The notes beneath the pieces are model-generated. The model was given only the letters and a program-made list of their open reading frames with translations. It did no database searches and was not told the origin of the DNA. The translations under genes were made by a program, and so were the position numbers. From positions 1 through 39,539 of the forward strand of contig CANNFE010000018.1 in NCBI GenBank assembly GCA_947503775.1: a stretch of 39,539 nt of DNA, read 5' to 3'. The DNA comes from an uncultured Paracoccaceae bacterium. Lineage in GTDB: Bacteria > Pseudomonadota > Alphaproteobacteria > Rhodobacterales > Rhodobacteraceae. How positions within the stretch are numbered: the first letter of the stretch is position 1; the number at the start of each line of letters is the position of its first letter. Positions 32,844-39,539 of this stretch are shown here, piece by piece.

Positions 32844-33725
32844 ATGCCCCTCGACTACATCCATTGCGACGTTTTCGCCGCCGCTCCCTATGCCGGGAAC
32901 AGCCTGGCGGTCTTCGTCGATCCCCCGGACCTCACCACCGCGCAGATGCTCACGATCACGCAGGAGCTGCGCCACTTCGAGACGATCTTCGTCTGGTCCT
33001 CGCCCGAACCGAACCGCTTCCGCGCCCGGGTCTTCGACCTGATCGAGGAGCTGCCCTTCGCCGGGCACCCCGTCATCGGCGCGGCCTGCGCGATGCATCG
33101 GCGGGCGGGGCGGGACGCGGACGCGGTCTGGACCGTCGAGCTGAACGAGGGCCGGTGCGTGACTGTCGCGGTGTCGGAGGCGCGGGGCACGCTTCAGGGC
33201 AAGCTTGATCAAGGGCGGCCCGAGTTCCTCCACGCGCTCGCGGATGACGAGATCGCCCCTTTTGCCCAAGCGTTCCGCCTCGCTGCGTCCGACATCGCCG
33301 CGCACCGCCCGCAGGTGATCTCAACCGGCCTGCGCTACCTCGTGCTGCCGGTGGCGTCCGGCCTCGCCTCCGCCCGCATCGTCGTCCCCGATCTGGAGGA
33401 GCGTCTCGCCGCCATCGGCGCGGACTTCGCCTACCTCTTCGACCCGGCCACGATGGAGGGTCGGCATTGGAACAACGACGGCATCGTGGAAGACATCGCT
33501 ACCGGCAGCGGCGCGGGACCGGTCGGCGTCTTCGCGGTCCGCCACGGCATCCGCTCGCCGGGCGAGGTGATCGGCCTGCAGCAGGTGCACTTCATCGGGC
33601 GTCCGAGCCGCCTCGACGTGACCGTCCACGGCGTGGCTGACGAGATCGCGCGGGTCGAGGTCGCCGGTCCCGTCTCGATGGTGGGTCACGGGACCCTAGA
33701 CGTCTTGCCGGGCACCGATGGCTGA
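32844..33725 (+). CDS. PhzF-family isomerase/epimerase-like enzyme
   Basis: This 293-residue protein has the PhzF fold markers: DVFAAAPYAGNSLAVFVD near the start, E46 (HFETIFVW) at the position of the PhzF catalytic Glu, LPFAGHPVIGAA, and late IATGSGAGPVGVFAV. PhzF enzymes are cofactor-free isomerases. Outside phenazine clusters their substrates are mostly unknown. The gene is followed with overlap by an ornithine-cyclodeaminase-like gene, so it is probably one step of a small amino-acid-derived pathway. Confidence 0.9.
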   Translation: MPLDYIHCDVFAAAPYAGNSLAVFVDPPDLTTAQMLTITQELRHFETIFVWSSPEPNRFRARVFDLIEELPFAGHPVIGAACAMHRRAGRDADAVWTVELNEGRCVTVAVSEARGTLQGKLDQGRPEFLHALADDEIAPFAQAFRLAASDIAAHRPQVISTGLRYLVLPVASGLASARIVVPDLEERLAAIGADFAYLFDPATMEGRHWNNDGIVEDIATGSGAGPVGVFAVRHGIRSPGEVIGLQQVHFIGRPSRLDVTVHGVADEIARVEVAGPVSMVGHGTLDVLPGTDG

Positions 33726-34689
33726 CATGCCTCGAATCTTACGCGCCGACGACCTGCAACCCCTGCTGAAGATCGACCTACTGATCGAACCTATGCGGGA
33801 GGCGTTCCGGCAGGCATCGCTGGGATGCTCCGCTTCCCCCATCGCGGTCCTGCATCCGACGGCCACGTCCGACATGCACGTGAAGTCAGCCACTCTGGAC
33901 GGCGCGCCGATCTTCACCGTGAAGATGGCGGGGTGGTCGCAGGACCGTGCCGACCGCGGCCTGCAGCCCACCACGGGGATGATCGCCGTCTACGACAGCG
34001 CGACCTGCGAGCTACGCGCGCTTCTGGACGACGAGCATCTGATCTCCGACTACCGGACGGCCGCCGCAGGGGCGCTGGTCGCCGACGCGCTGGCGCAGCC
34101 GGATGCCTCGACGCTCGCGGTCGTGGGGACCGGCGCGCAGGCGCGCCTTCAGGCCGAGGCCGTCTGCCTGGTGCGCGATATCGACCGCATCCTCGTCTGG
34201 GGCCGCGACACAGTGAAGGCGGAGGCTTTCGCTGCAGACCTCGATGCGACCCTCGGTAAGCCGACGGTGATGACCCTTGCGGACCTCGGGGCCGCCATTG
34301 CCGAGAGCGACGTGATCGTCTGTGCGACAGCCGCCAAGGACCCGGTGCTGCGCGGGGAATGGCTGCGCCCCGGCCAGCACGTCACCTCCGTCGGCTCCGA
34401 CGACGCCACGAAGGCGGAACTCTCCGCGGATTGCTTCGCTCGCGCCGATCTGGTCGTGGTGGACAGCCTGGATGCCGCCGGGCGCTACGGCAGCCTCGCC
34501 CGGGCCGGGTTCTTCCAGGAGGGCGGGATCGATGGCCGAACCAAGGCCCCTGTCGCCGAGATCGGAACCCTTCTGAACGAGGGTCGGCTTCGGCGGAACG
34601 CGTCCGAGCACGTCACCGTCGCCAGCCTCGTCGGATTGGGCGTACAAGACCTGGCGGCGATCCTCGCATTGAGGGACGAGCTATGGTGA
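33718..34689 (+). CDS. Ornithine cyclodeaminase / mu-crystallin family protein
   Basis: This 323-residue protein has an N-terminal dimerisation domain with KSATLDGAPIFTVKMAGW and a Rossmann domain (LAVVGTGAQARLQAEAV, about 141-157). The family includes ornithine cyclodeaminases, ketimine reductases and amino acid dehydrogenases. The substrate cannot be assigned. It overlaps the end of the phzF-type gene, and its stop overlaps the next start (ATGGTGA), so the three genes are one translational unit. Confidence 0.88.
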   Translation: MADMPRILRADDLQPLLKIDLLIEPMREAFRQASLGCSASPIAVLHPTATSDMHVKSATLDGAPIFTVKMAGWSQDRADRGLQPTTGMIAVYDSATCELRALLDDEHLISDYRTAAAGALVADALAQPDASTLAVVGTGAQARLQAEAVCLVRDIDRILVWGRDTVKAEAFAADLDATLGKPTVMTLADLGAAIAESDVIVCATAAKDPVLRGEWLRPGQHVTSVGSDDATKAELSADCFARADLVVVDSLDAAGRYGSLARAGFFQEGGIDGRTKAPVAEIGTLLNEGRLRRNASEHVTVASLVGLGVQDLAAILALRDELW

Positions 34690-35018
34690 CCGCCGACACG
34701 TTGCCTGACGGGGCCGTCGCGCGGACCTGGTCCGGGAGGGTGCCGGACGGCCATGCGGACGAGTTCCGCCGCCACCTGATGGCGACCGGCGTGACGGAGG
34801 CGCGGGACCTGCCGGGCTATCTCGGCGCCACGGTGACGACATCCTCCGAAGACGCAGTGACGACATTCACGCTGACGACGTTCTGGCAGAGCCTGTCGGC
34901 CATGCGCGCCTTCGGATCGTCCGACGAAGCCATCCTCTACCCGGGCGACGAAGCCTTCGGACTGGTTCCGGACCGCGAGGTGGTGATACGCGATCTCGTC
35001 CTGCTAGATCTGCTGTGA
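34683..35018 (+). CDS. Small dimeric alpha-beta barrel protein (antibiotic biosynthesis monooxygenase-like)
   Basis: A 111-residue protein resembling ABM-type ferredoxin-fold dimers (RTWSGRVPDGHADEFRRHL, DLPGYLGATV, FTLTTFWQSLSAMRAFGSSD). Such proteins are small oxygenases or ligand-binding helpers. I choose the ATG at 34683, which overlaps the upstream gene. It is the third member of the phzF-type / cyclodeaminase-like operon. Confidence 0.75.
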   Translation: MVTADTLPDGAVARTWSGRVPDGHADEFRRHLMATGVTEARDLPGYLGATVTTSSEDAVTTFTLTTFWQSLSAMRAFGSSDEAILYPGDEAFGLVPDREVVIRDLVLLDLL

Positions 35019-35112
35019 CCGCGAGACGGGTGAACGTGAGAGCGTCGTCGGCGCGGCGCTCCATTCGTAAGGGGCGATGGCTGGAAGCCCCGGTCGCCGG
35101 TAGGATCGCCGG

Positions 35113-35940
35113 ATGAAGATCTTGATGCTCAATGTCTGGGGCGGCGTGCTCCACCACGACCTGCTCCCGTTTCTTCGGGAACAGGATGCCGACATCTACT
35201 GTCTCCAGGAGGTGGTTCACACGCCCGCGACGACCGCGGAATGGCTCCACTATCGCGACGCGGAGCGTGACCTGCCGCAACGCACGAACCTGCTGACGGA
35301 GATCGGGGCCGTCCTGCCGGGCCATGCAGCCACCTACTGTCCGTTCGCGCGCGGCCACCTCTTCGATGATGGCACGCCGGTTCCTTCGTTCTCCGGCCTC
35401 GCCACGTTCGTGAAGCGCGATCTCACGGTCATCGGACAGCTTCACGATTTCGTCCATGACGACTTCCTGCCCGACCGCTATGGAGAGCACCCCTATCCGA
35501 GGCAGGCTCATGTCGTCCGCGTCTACGACGATCGGCTCGGTGCGGCGATCACGGTCGCGCATATGCACGGGCTCCGCGATCTGATCGATAAAGCCGACAC
35601 GCCCGCCCGGCGCGCGCAGGCAGAGCGGCTGGTCCGCATGATCAAGGTGTTGCACCGCCCCGACGAACGCCTCGTCGTCTGCGGCGACTTCAACATCCTG
35701 CCGGGTAGCGAGACGCTGGCGATCCTCGGCGAACTTGGGTTGACGGAACTCGTCACGACGCGGGGCTTCGACGGCACGCGGACCCCGCGCTACAAGAAGC
35801 CGCAACGCTTTGCCGACTACATGCTGGTCAATGACGCCGTACGGATCGAAACCTTCGACGTAATGACGACTCCGGAGGTCTCAGACCACGCCGCGCTGGT
35901 GCTGGAGATCGACGCAGGCGTTCCAAGACTGCCGTGCTAA
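35113..35940 (+). CDS. Endonuclease/exonuclease/phosphatase-family protein
   Basis: This 275-residue protein has the standard EEP metal and catalytic residues: N7 (MLNVWGG), the Glu in YCLQEVV, GDFNILPGS, and the C-terminal SDHAALVLEI. The family spans nucleases and phospholipid or nucleotide phosphatases; nothing fixes the substrate. No signal peptide is seen. It lies 94 bp after the preceding operon and ends the GC-rich block. Confidence 0.87.
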   Translation: MKILMLNVWGGVLHHDLLPFLREQDADIYCLQEVVHTPATTAEWLHYRDAERDLPQRTNLLTEIGAVLPGHAATYCPFARGHLFDDGTPVPSFSGLATFVKRDLTVIGQLHDFVHDDFLPDRYGEHPYPRQAHVVRVYDDRLGAAITVAHMHGLRDLIDKADTPARRAQAERLVRMIKVLHRPDERLVVCGDFNILPGSETLAILGELGLTELVTTRGFDGTRTPRYKKPQRFADYMLVNDAVRIETFDVMTTPEVSDHAALVLEIDAGVPRLPC

Positions 35941-36337
35941 TTGGCTATAGCGAATCGAAACGGACTTTGGTGTAGGCCACAGCGAAAGTCCGGTTCTATA
36001 GCGATTTGTGAGTTCGCCTCCTCAGGTACTTCGCGACTGTAGCAAATGGCTGAAAAGTGGGCTGCGACCGCAGCATTAGACGTAGCGCGCAAGATCTGCT
36101 CCTGTCTGGCGCAAGTTAAGACCGGACAAAAATACTTTTTGCTCTCCGCTTATTTTTGCGTATGTTCGGACTGATCATTCGCCCAGCAGGGGTCGAGTCC
36201 GCCCCAGTGAAGGCAACCAGAAAACAAGTCGGCCAGAGATCAACCAGTTGGTTCAACCTCAAGGCCAACGAGATGAAAGGAACCAAAGCAGATGACGGCA
36301 CTAGTCAGAACAACAGGTGTCACGAAATCGCGCTAAA
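35941..36337. other. Intergenic stretch with a hairpin, no gene
   Basis: A perfect 8-bp stem (CGGACTTT 35961-35968 / AAAGTCCG 35985-35992) lies 20 bp after the preceding stop and may terminate it, although no T-run follows. It is flanked by two CTATAGCGA direct repeats. The rest is AT-richer and leads into the second rep module. Short open frames here are not convincing. Confidence 0.45.
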
Positions 36338-36396
36338 ACGAAAAACCCCCCGGCAATCTGGGATCACAAGGGGGGCCTAACGTCGAAACTTTGGTC
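36338..36396 (-). ncRNA. Probable counter-transcribed RNA of the second repC
   Basis: A hairpin with a perfect 6-bp GC stem (CCCCCC 36346-36351 / GGGGGG 36370-36375) is followed on the minus strand by a T-rich run. It looks like an intrinsic terminator. Upstream on that strand, TTGCCT (36427-36432) and TAGCGT (36404-36409) are separated by 17 nt. The predicted RNA is about 60 nt and lies just before a repC gene, the same layout as at 9835-9900. The hairpin is seen directly; the promoter is weak and the transcript is inferred. Confidence 0.55.
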
Positions 36397-36508
36397 AGTT
36401 GAAACGCTAGCTCTTCCCGGACAAGCAGGCAAGCAAAAAACGTCCTTGGGCGAGCAGAGAAAATATGCCTGTCGTGATCCCTCCGCCGCAACCAGCGGAG
36501 ACAAAGAA

Positions 36509-37672
36509 ATGCAGGCACTTAGAGAAACAACTGAGGCGACAAGACCAACCGCGAGGACGGCTCGATCGACAAATCGTCCGGCCGAACAGAGCCGGTTGCA
36601 CAGGGCGCTGCGTAATGCAGCCAAGATCTACGGCCTGAAAGATGCGGTGCTGTGCACAGGAACCACGCTCATTTGCTTCATCCCGAAAGACGCCCCTGCG
36701 CCGATCTCGCCGGTCCAGGCACAGAGGCTCGCCGACGAACGCGGCTGTGATGTGCGCACCACCCGCAATCATATCAGCACCCTCATCCGCCTTGGCCTTG
36801 CCCAGGACGAATGCCTCGATGGGGGAGGACGGTGTGTCGTTCGAGCAGCGAATGGGACGATCGCTGTTCTTCACGGCATTAGCTTTGCCCCGCTCCTGGC
36901 GATGGCTGAAGAGCTAGAGGAGAAGGTCGCGCGTATGAACGCTTTGGCGACCGAGATGCAGCGCTACCGATCCGAGATCTCCACGCTCCGCAGGAAGCTG
37001 AAGCCGTTGGTTGCGCATAGCGCGCTCTCAGATGCGGATCGCGCCTATTACGAGAAATTGCCGCGCCGCATCGCGTCGCTCGACCTTTGTCGTCTGCGAA
37101 ATCTATGGAGCGGCATTGTTAATTTTCGCGCTCGTGTGGACGCTCTCATCGAGGACAGTCGGGCGGGTGCGAATGCTGTGTCACCTAAGGAAGAGTCCGA
37201 CCGGTCGGAAAATTCCACCGCACGATCATACACTACAACTGATCTAAATATAGATTCCTGTAATTCGGCGATGCCTGCTGAGAAGAAAGGAGGTAATCGG
37301 CCGTCGCGCCCGACTTGTGGCCTCGAGCATGTGACCCTGCGCATGGCTCTGAATGCTGCACCTGACGAATGGCATGTCCTGTTCGAGCGATATGGCGCTG
37401 TCGATTGGGCGAGTTTCGTGAATGTCGCATATGAACGGAAAGTGGCCCTTGGGATCAACGATACCGCCTGGGCTCTCGCTCAAGCTGCTCTCGACCGTAC
37501 CGGCGCCGCTATCCTCGTCCTTTTGGCCGACGCCAACGATATCGCGCGGGGCGGCATCATCTTTAAACCTGGCGCCTGGGTGCGGCGAATGGCCGAGAAG
37601 GCAGAGCGCGGTGAAGCTCATTTGCATCGATCCATCTTCGGAATACTCAATCGTGAGGGTACGGTGCATTGA
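36509..37672 (+). CDS. Second RepC-like replication initiator
   Basis: This 387-residue protein is distantly related to RepC. The N-terminal region holds winged-helix segments (PVQAQRLADERGCDVRTTRN). A coiled-coil middle follows (about 135-175), then a variable AT-rich linker and the RepC-type C-terminus (WALAQAALDRTGAAILVLLA, GAWVRRMAEKAERGEAHLHR), which aligns with GGYLRGMTEKAGAGELHL of the first RepC. The start is the ATG at 36509 with GGAG 8 bp upstream. The open frame extends to 36317 but runs through the ctRNA region. There is no repA or repB beside it. Confidence 0.8.
   Translation: MQALRETTEATRPTARTARSTNRPAEQSRLHRALRNAAKIYGLKDAVLCTGTTLICFIPKDAPAPISPVQAQRLADERGCDVRTTRNHISTLIRLGLAQDECLDGGGRCVVRAANGTIAVLHGISFAPLLAMAEELEEKVARMNALATEMQRYRSEISTLRRKLKPLVAHSALSDADRAYYEKLPRRIASLDLCRLRNLWSGIVNFRARVDALIEDSRAGANAVSPKEESDRSENSTARSYTTTDLNIDSCNSAMPAEKKGGNRPSRPTCGLEHVTLRMALNAAPDEWHVLFERYGAVDWASFVNVAYERKVALGINDTAWALAQAALDRTGAAILVLLADANDIARGGIIFKPGAWVRRMAEKAERGEAHLHRSIFGILNREGTVH
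37200..37290. other. Candidate second origin inside repC-like gene
   Basis: An AT-richer segment at the position equivalent to the first oriV candidate. It contains the same 14-mer, ATTCCTGTAATTCG (37254-37267). Here it lies one base out of the codon register used in the first repC, so the match is not explained by protein homology. Confidence 0.5.
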
Positions 37673-37696
37673 TCGACCGAGATGCCATAGCTGCCG

Positions 37697-38136
37697 TCAG
37701 CACCACGGTTGCCGACGTCCGCCTTCATAGGGTCGAGCAAGACCTTCCGCGATCAGGACATCCGCCACATCCAGGCTTTCGACGAACAGCCGAGCCAGAG
37801 CGCGATCGTACCGATCGCGGCCCGGCAGCACGACCAGTTCGATTGCACCTGCCTGATCGATCAACTGGCGAAGCCGCCGTGTGGCTTCATCTCCAAGGGC
37901 TCTTTCGTAGGCGCAGCTGGCGTTTTGAGTTTCAGGCGTATCGAACCCTACCAGACGCACCTCTGGCCCCCGACATCGATGGTATCTCCGTCGATCACAT
38001 AGATCGATCGCGCCGCGATCGTCTCAGCCAAGCCTCTATCGGGCGACAGGCTATAGGACGCTACGAGTATCCCGAGCCCGGCAAGGACGACCGACACCCA
38101 TCCCGATCGACCTCGGTTTCGCACTCGCAGTCTCAT
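37697..38136 (-). pseudogene. Thermonuclease (SNase-like) protein, frameshifted
   Basis: The N-terminal part (from 38136) has a membrane anchor or signal (WVSVVLAGLGILVASYSL) and the SNase start YVIDGDTIDVGGQR. About 37965 one missing base shifts the frame. The remainder (LVGFDTPETQNASCAYERAL, GRDRYDRALARLFV) continues in another frame to 37697. Catalytic-region residues D and R (GDTI, DTPE, RYDRALAR) are present across the two halves. It is convergent with the repC-like gene, with a 24-bp gap. It is a common plasmid accessory nuclease, here apparently broken. Confidence 0.82.
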
Positions 38137-38483
38137 CGGCTAATCCTCAGTCGAGTGAGCGATGGTCATGTCATATTACCGCCATCGTTTTCCAGTCTGG
38201 CGAGACCACGCGTCTCTTGCCAGCTAGCTGCAGGCCACTTTGGCCCAGAACGTTCAATGAGAGCGACACTTCATTCGAGGGTTTCGAACCCCACCTCCGT
38301 CGTTCTTCCGCCCGTAGTCAATTCCGAGCTCTGCTGACACCGGTGCGGCCGACTTCCATTTGCCGCCTCCAACCGTCCGAATACCAAGCAACCAGGTTCT
38401 CATTGCCTCCTTGGATCCGTGTTTCTCAAACGGAACATCGCTCAGGTCTCTCTTTGCGAGCAGCGAGGTCCAAGCCCCTCACT
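38137..38483. other. Intergenic stretch, no gene seen
   Basis: About 350 bp upstream of the hairpin and SSB-like gene. It probably holds the promoter of the minus-strand nuclease gene and of the SSB-like gene. No recognisable gene or strong promoter was seen. Confidence 0.4.
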
Positions 38484-38533
38484 TTCAAACGAAAAAACGG
38501 CTTCCGCGAGCGGACCCTCCGTTTTTTCGTTTG
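38484..38533. repeat. Strong 16-bp inverted repeat upstream of the SSB-like gene
   Basis: A perfect 16-nt arm (TCAAACGAAAAAACGG, 38484-38499), an 18-nt loop containing a smaller CCGC-GCGG stem, then the exact reverse complement (38518-38533). It lies 61 bp before the SSB-like ATG. It could be a bidirectional terminator, because the arms give A- and T-runs on both strands, or a single-strand origin-like structure. Confidence 0.7.
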
Positions 38534-38594
38534 ATCGCATCAAGACCTGGCATGGCCGTTTTTCATCGAAACACTTCACCAAGGAGACAAAGAC

Positions 38595-38939
38595 ATGAGA
38601 ACCTTCGCAGAATTTCAGATCATCGGTCGGGTCGGCAAAATCAAGGAAGTCGGCTCCACGCTTCGGGTCAGCATCGCTGCGGATTATGGCCGGAAGAACG
38701 ACCAGGGCGAGTATGAATCGAACCCCTACTGGAACGAAGTGACGCTCTTCAACGAGAACGTCCAAAAATGGGCCAAAGAGAATGTGCAGCCCGGCGACAT
38801 CGTTCACGCCCGCGGCACCATGCGCCAGACGCAGTGGGAAAATAGCGATGGCGGCACCGAGTATGGCATGACGCTCGCCGCCGAGAGCTTCGACGACTTC
38901 AGCCATGATGAGCGCCGCCGCGCTGCGAAAAGCGAGTGA
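38595..38939 (+). CDS. Plasmid single-stranded DNA-binding protein-like (OB fold)
   Basis: A 114-residue short SSB-like protein (FAEFQIIGRVGKIKEVGSTL, ESNPYWNEVTLFNENVQKWA, PGDIVHARGTMRQTQWE). It has the OB-fold core but lacks the long linker and acidic DDDIPF tail of chromosomal SSB, ending in a charged RRRAAKSE. It probably protects ssDNA during plasmid replication or transfer. It has an excellent AAGGAGA ribosome binding site and is followed by a GC-rich terminator hairpin. Confidence 0.85.
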   Translation: MRTFAEFQIIGRVGKIKEVGSTLRVSIAADYGRKNDQGEYESNPYWNEVTLFNENVQKWAKENVQPGDIVHARGTMRQTQWENSDGGTEYGMTLAAESFDDFSHDERRRAAKSE

Positions 38940-38945
38940 CGATCG

Positions 38946-38967
38946 GGGCGGGCCTTCCGGCCCGCCC
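38946..38967 (+). terminator. Terminator hairpin after the SSB-like gene
   Basis: GGGCGGGCC, a TTCC loop and GGCCCGCCC form a perfect 9-bp stem just after the stop. The following tract is TCTCTC rather than a clean T-run. Confidence 0.7.
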
Positions 38968-39095
38968 TCTCTCATGGGCTCGCAAGTCGGCCGTGTCCTG
39001 CGGCCTGTCGGCAGACAAGCGTATATCTGTATCACTTTCGGTTGCTAGAAGTGCTGCGGCATGTCATCCTAAGTTGAGTTCATGAAGAATCGCTA

Positions 39096-39123
39096 ACTAC
39101 CTTCTCAGGAGGTAGTCACCTCC
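39096..39123 (+). other. Overlapping alternative hairpins
   Basis: ACTACCT (39096-39102) can pair with AGGTAGT (39110-39116). Alternatively, GGAGGT (39108-39113) can pair with ACCTCC (39118-39123). The shared bases make the two stems mutually exclusive and include a Shine-Dalgarno-like AGGAGG. The surrounding 38968-39244 shows no gene. Confidence 0.35.
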
Positions 39124-39244
39124 CTAACTCGTTTTTATGTCTCCTTGCTTTGTAGATATCTAATCAGGTTGCGTCTTGTTGTGGCTGGCATTTCTCAGTT
39201 TTTAGTAAGGTAAGTATTAGATGACCAACTCAGTGTGAAGAACT

Positions 39245-39439
39245 ATGAAACGCTCACCGCTCCATTCTCTTCTTCTTAGCCTCGCATTCGGCATCTTAGT
39301 ACTCTCCTTATTGGCTGTTGGAATCTCTGCAACTGCTGATCAGAAAAGACTACGGTTTAAAGGTGATATCTGTTTGGATGGGTCTGTTGCGTTAACCGGC
39401 CTATGTTGCGCAGTGTTGTACCACGGAGATACCAGATGA
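39245..39439 (+). CDS. Small signal/membrane protein start, cut by IS6
   Basis: A 64-codon frame. The first 45 residues begin with a Lys/Arg start and a long hydrophobic helix (LLLSLAFGILVLSLLAVGIS), like a signal peptide or anchor. The IS6 left end begins at 39380, so the remaining codons are IS sequence, and the true protein is truncated. The family is unknown. Confidence 0.4.
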   Translation: MKRSPLHSLLLSLAFGILVLSLLAVGISATADQKRLRFKGDICLDGSVALTGLCCAVLYHGDTR

Positions 39440-39539
39440 TGCCACGTCGTGACCCTTTCAAAGGCCATCGGTTCCCGAAAGACGTCATTCTCTTGGCGGT
39501 TCGCTGGTACTGCCGCTATCCGCTATCGTATCGGGACGT
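39380..39539 (+). mobile_element. IS6-family element, left end (runs off the window)
   Basis: The inverted repeat GGGTCTGTTGCGTT starts at 39380, and a transposase begins shortly after. The sequence differs from the two IS6 copies near the left of the window, so it is a separate IS6 member. Confidence 0.75.
39436..39539 (+). CDS. IS6-family transposase, N-terminal part
   Basis: An ATG at 39436 (or 39439) with GGAG upstream opens MMPRRDPFKGHRFPKDVILL and then a WYCRYPLSYRD segment. This is the characteristic IS6/IS26 N-terminus preceding the helix-turn-helix. The gene continues beyond the window, so integrity cannot be judged. Confidence 0.85.
   Translation, partial: MMPRRDPFKGHRFPKDVILLAVRWYCRYPLSYRD

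Noticed and set aside
36317-36508. Upstream extension of the second repC-like frame
   Set aside because: It runs through the ctRNA hairpin. The ATG at 36509 has a proper ribosome binding site and the extension has no RepC similarity.

Overview
The window looks like part of a plasmid (or chromid) from an alphaproteobacterium of the Rhodobacteraceae/Roseobacter type. The main evidence is a complete repABC replication/partition operon with two parS-like palindromes and a counter-transcribed RNA signature. Supporting evidence is a second RepC-like initiator, a plasmid SSB-like protein, toxin-antitoxin genes, many insertion sequences and moderately high GC. No rRNA, tRNA or CRISPR array was seen.

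Layout. 1-3275: two minus-strand genes for an acidic protein and a large multidomain ankyrin protein with internally duplicated modules. 3505-7265: an IS graveyard containing an IS3-family element with a broken orfB, two damaged IS6-family transposases and an IS3 orfA stub, plus a broken toxin next to an intact HigA-like antitoxin. 7497-11351: repA-repB-ctRNA-repC. 11530-12173: vapBC. 12220-15008: a tyrosine recombinase divergent from a DUF1403 gene and an scpB-like gene. 15101-18004: a Fic/AbiJ-like operon divergent from an unknown gene, with a cluster of about eight TGCAACGATT-like repeats between them. 17989-21647: a tniA-tniB-tniQ transposon with TnsB-type end repeats. 21648-35940: a visibly GC-richer block of metabolic and transport genes. 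It holds a truncated MFS gene, an AraC regulator, a SnoaL-like protein, a periplasmic aldehyde oxidoreductase operon (paoABC type) with an SDR, HxlR/EamA, MATE, ArsR, and a PhzF / ornithine-cyclodeaminase-like / monooxygenase-like trio, then an endonuclease/phosphatase-family gene. 36338-39539: a stand-alone RepC-like gene with its own ctRNA signature, a frameshifted nuclease, a strong hairpin, an SSB-like gene and the start of another IS6 element.

How it fits together. The left and right ends carry plasmid backbone functions: replication, partition, addiction, recombination and ssDNA binding. The middle is accessory cargo brought in or reshaped by transposons. The transposon at 17989-21647 sits exactly at the junction between backbone and GC-rich cargo and truncates the gene on each side.

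The most interesting signals are these. (1) A 25-nt palindrome (11-nt arms, 3-nt loop) lies within in-frame insertions of three transposase genes from two unrelated IS families. (2) A Fic protein lacking the catalytic His is coupled to an AbiJ-like gene and faces a dense operator-like array. (3) A recombinase/DUF1403/ScpB module may serve plasmid segregation. (4) A second repC with its own ctRNA shares a 14-nt motif with the first repC in a different reading frame, which marks it as a DNA-level origin element. Several genes carry single-base frameshifts, so either decay or sequencing indels must be considered.
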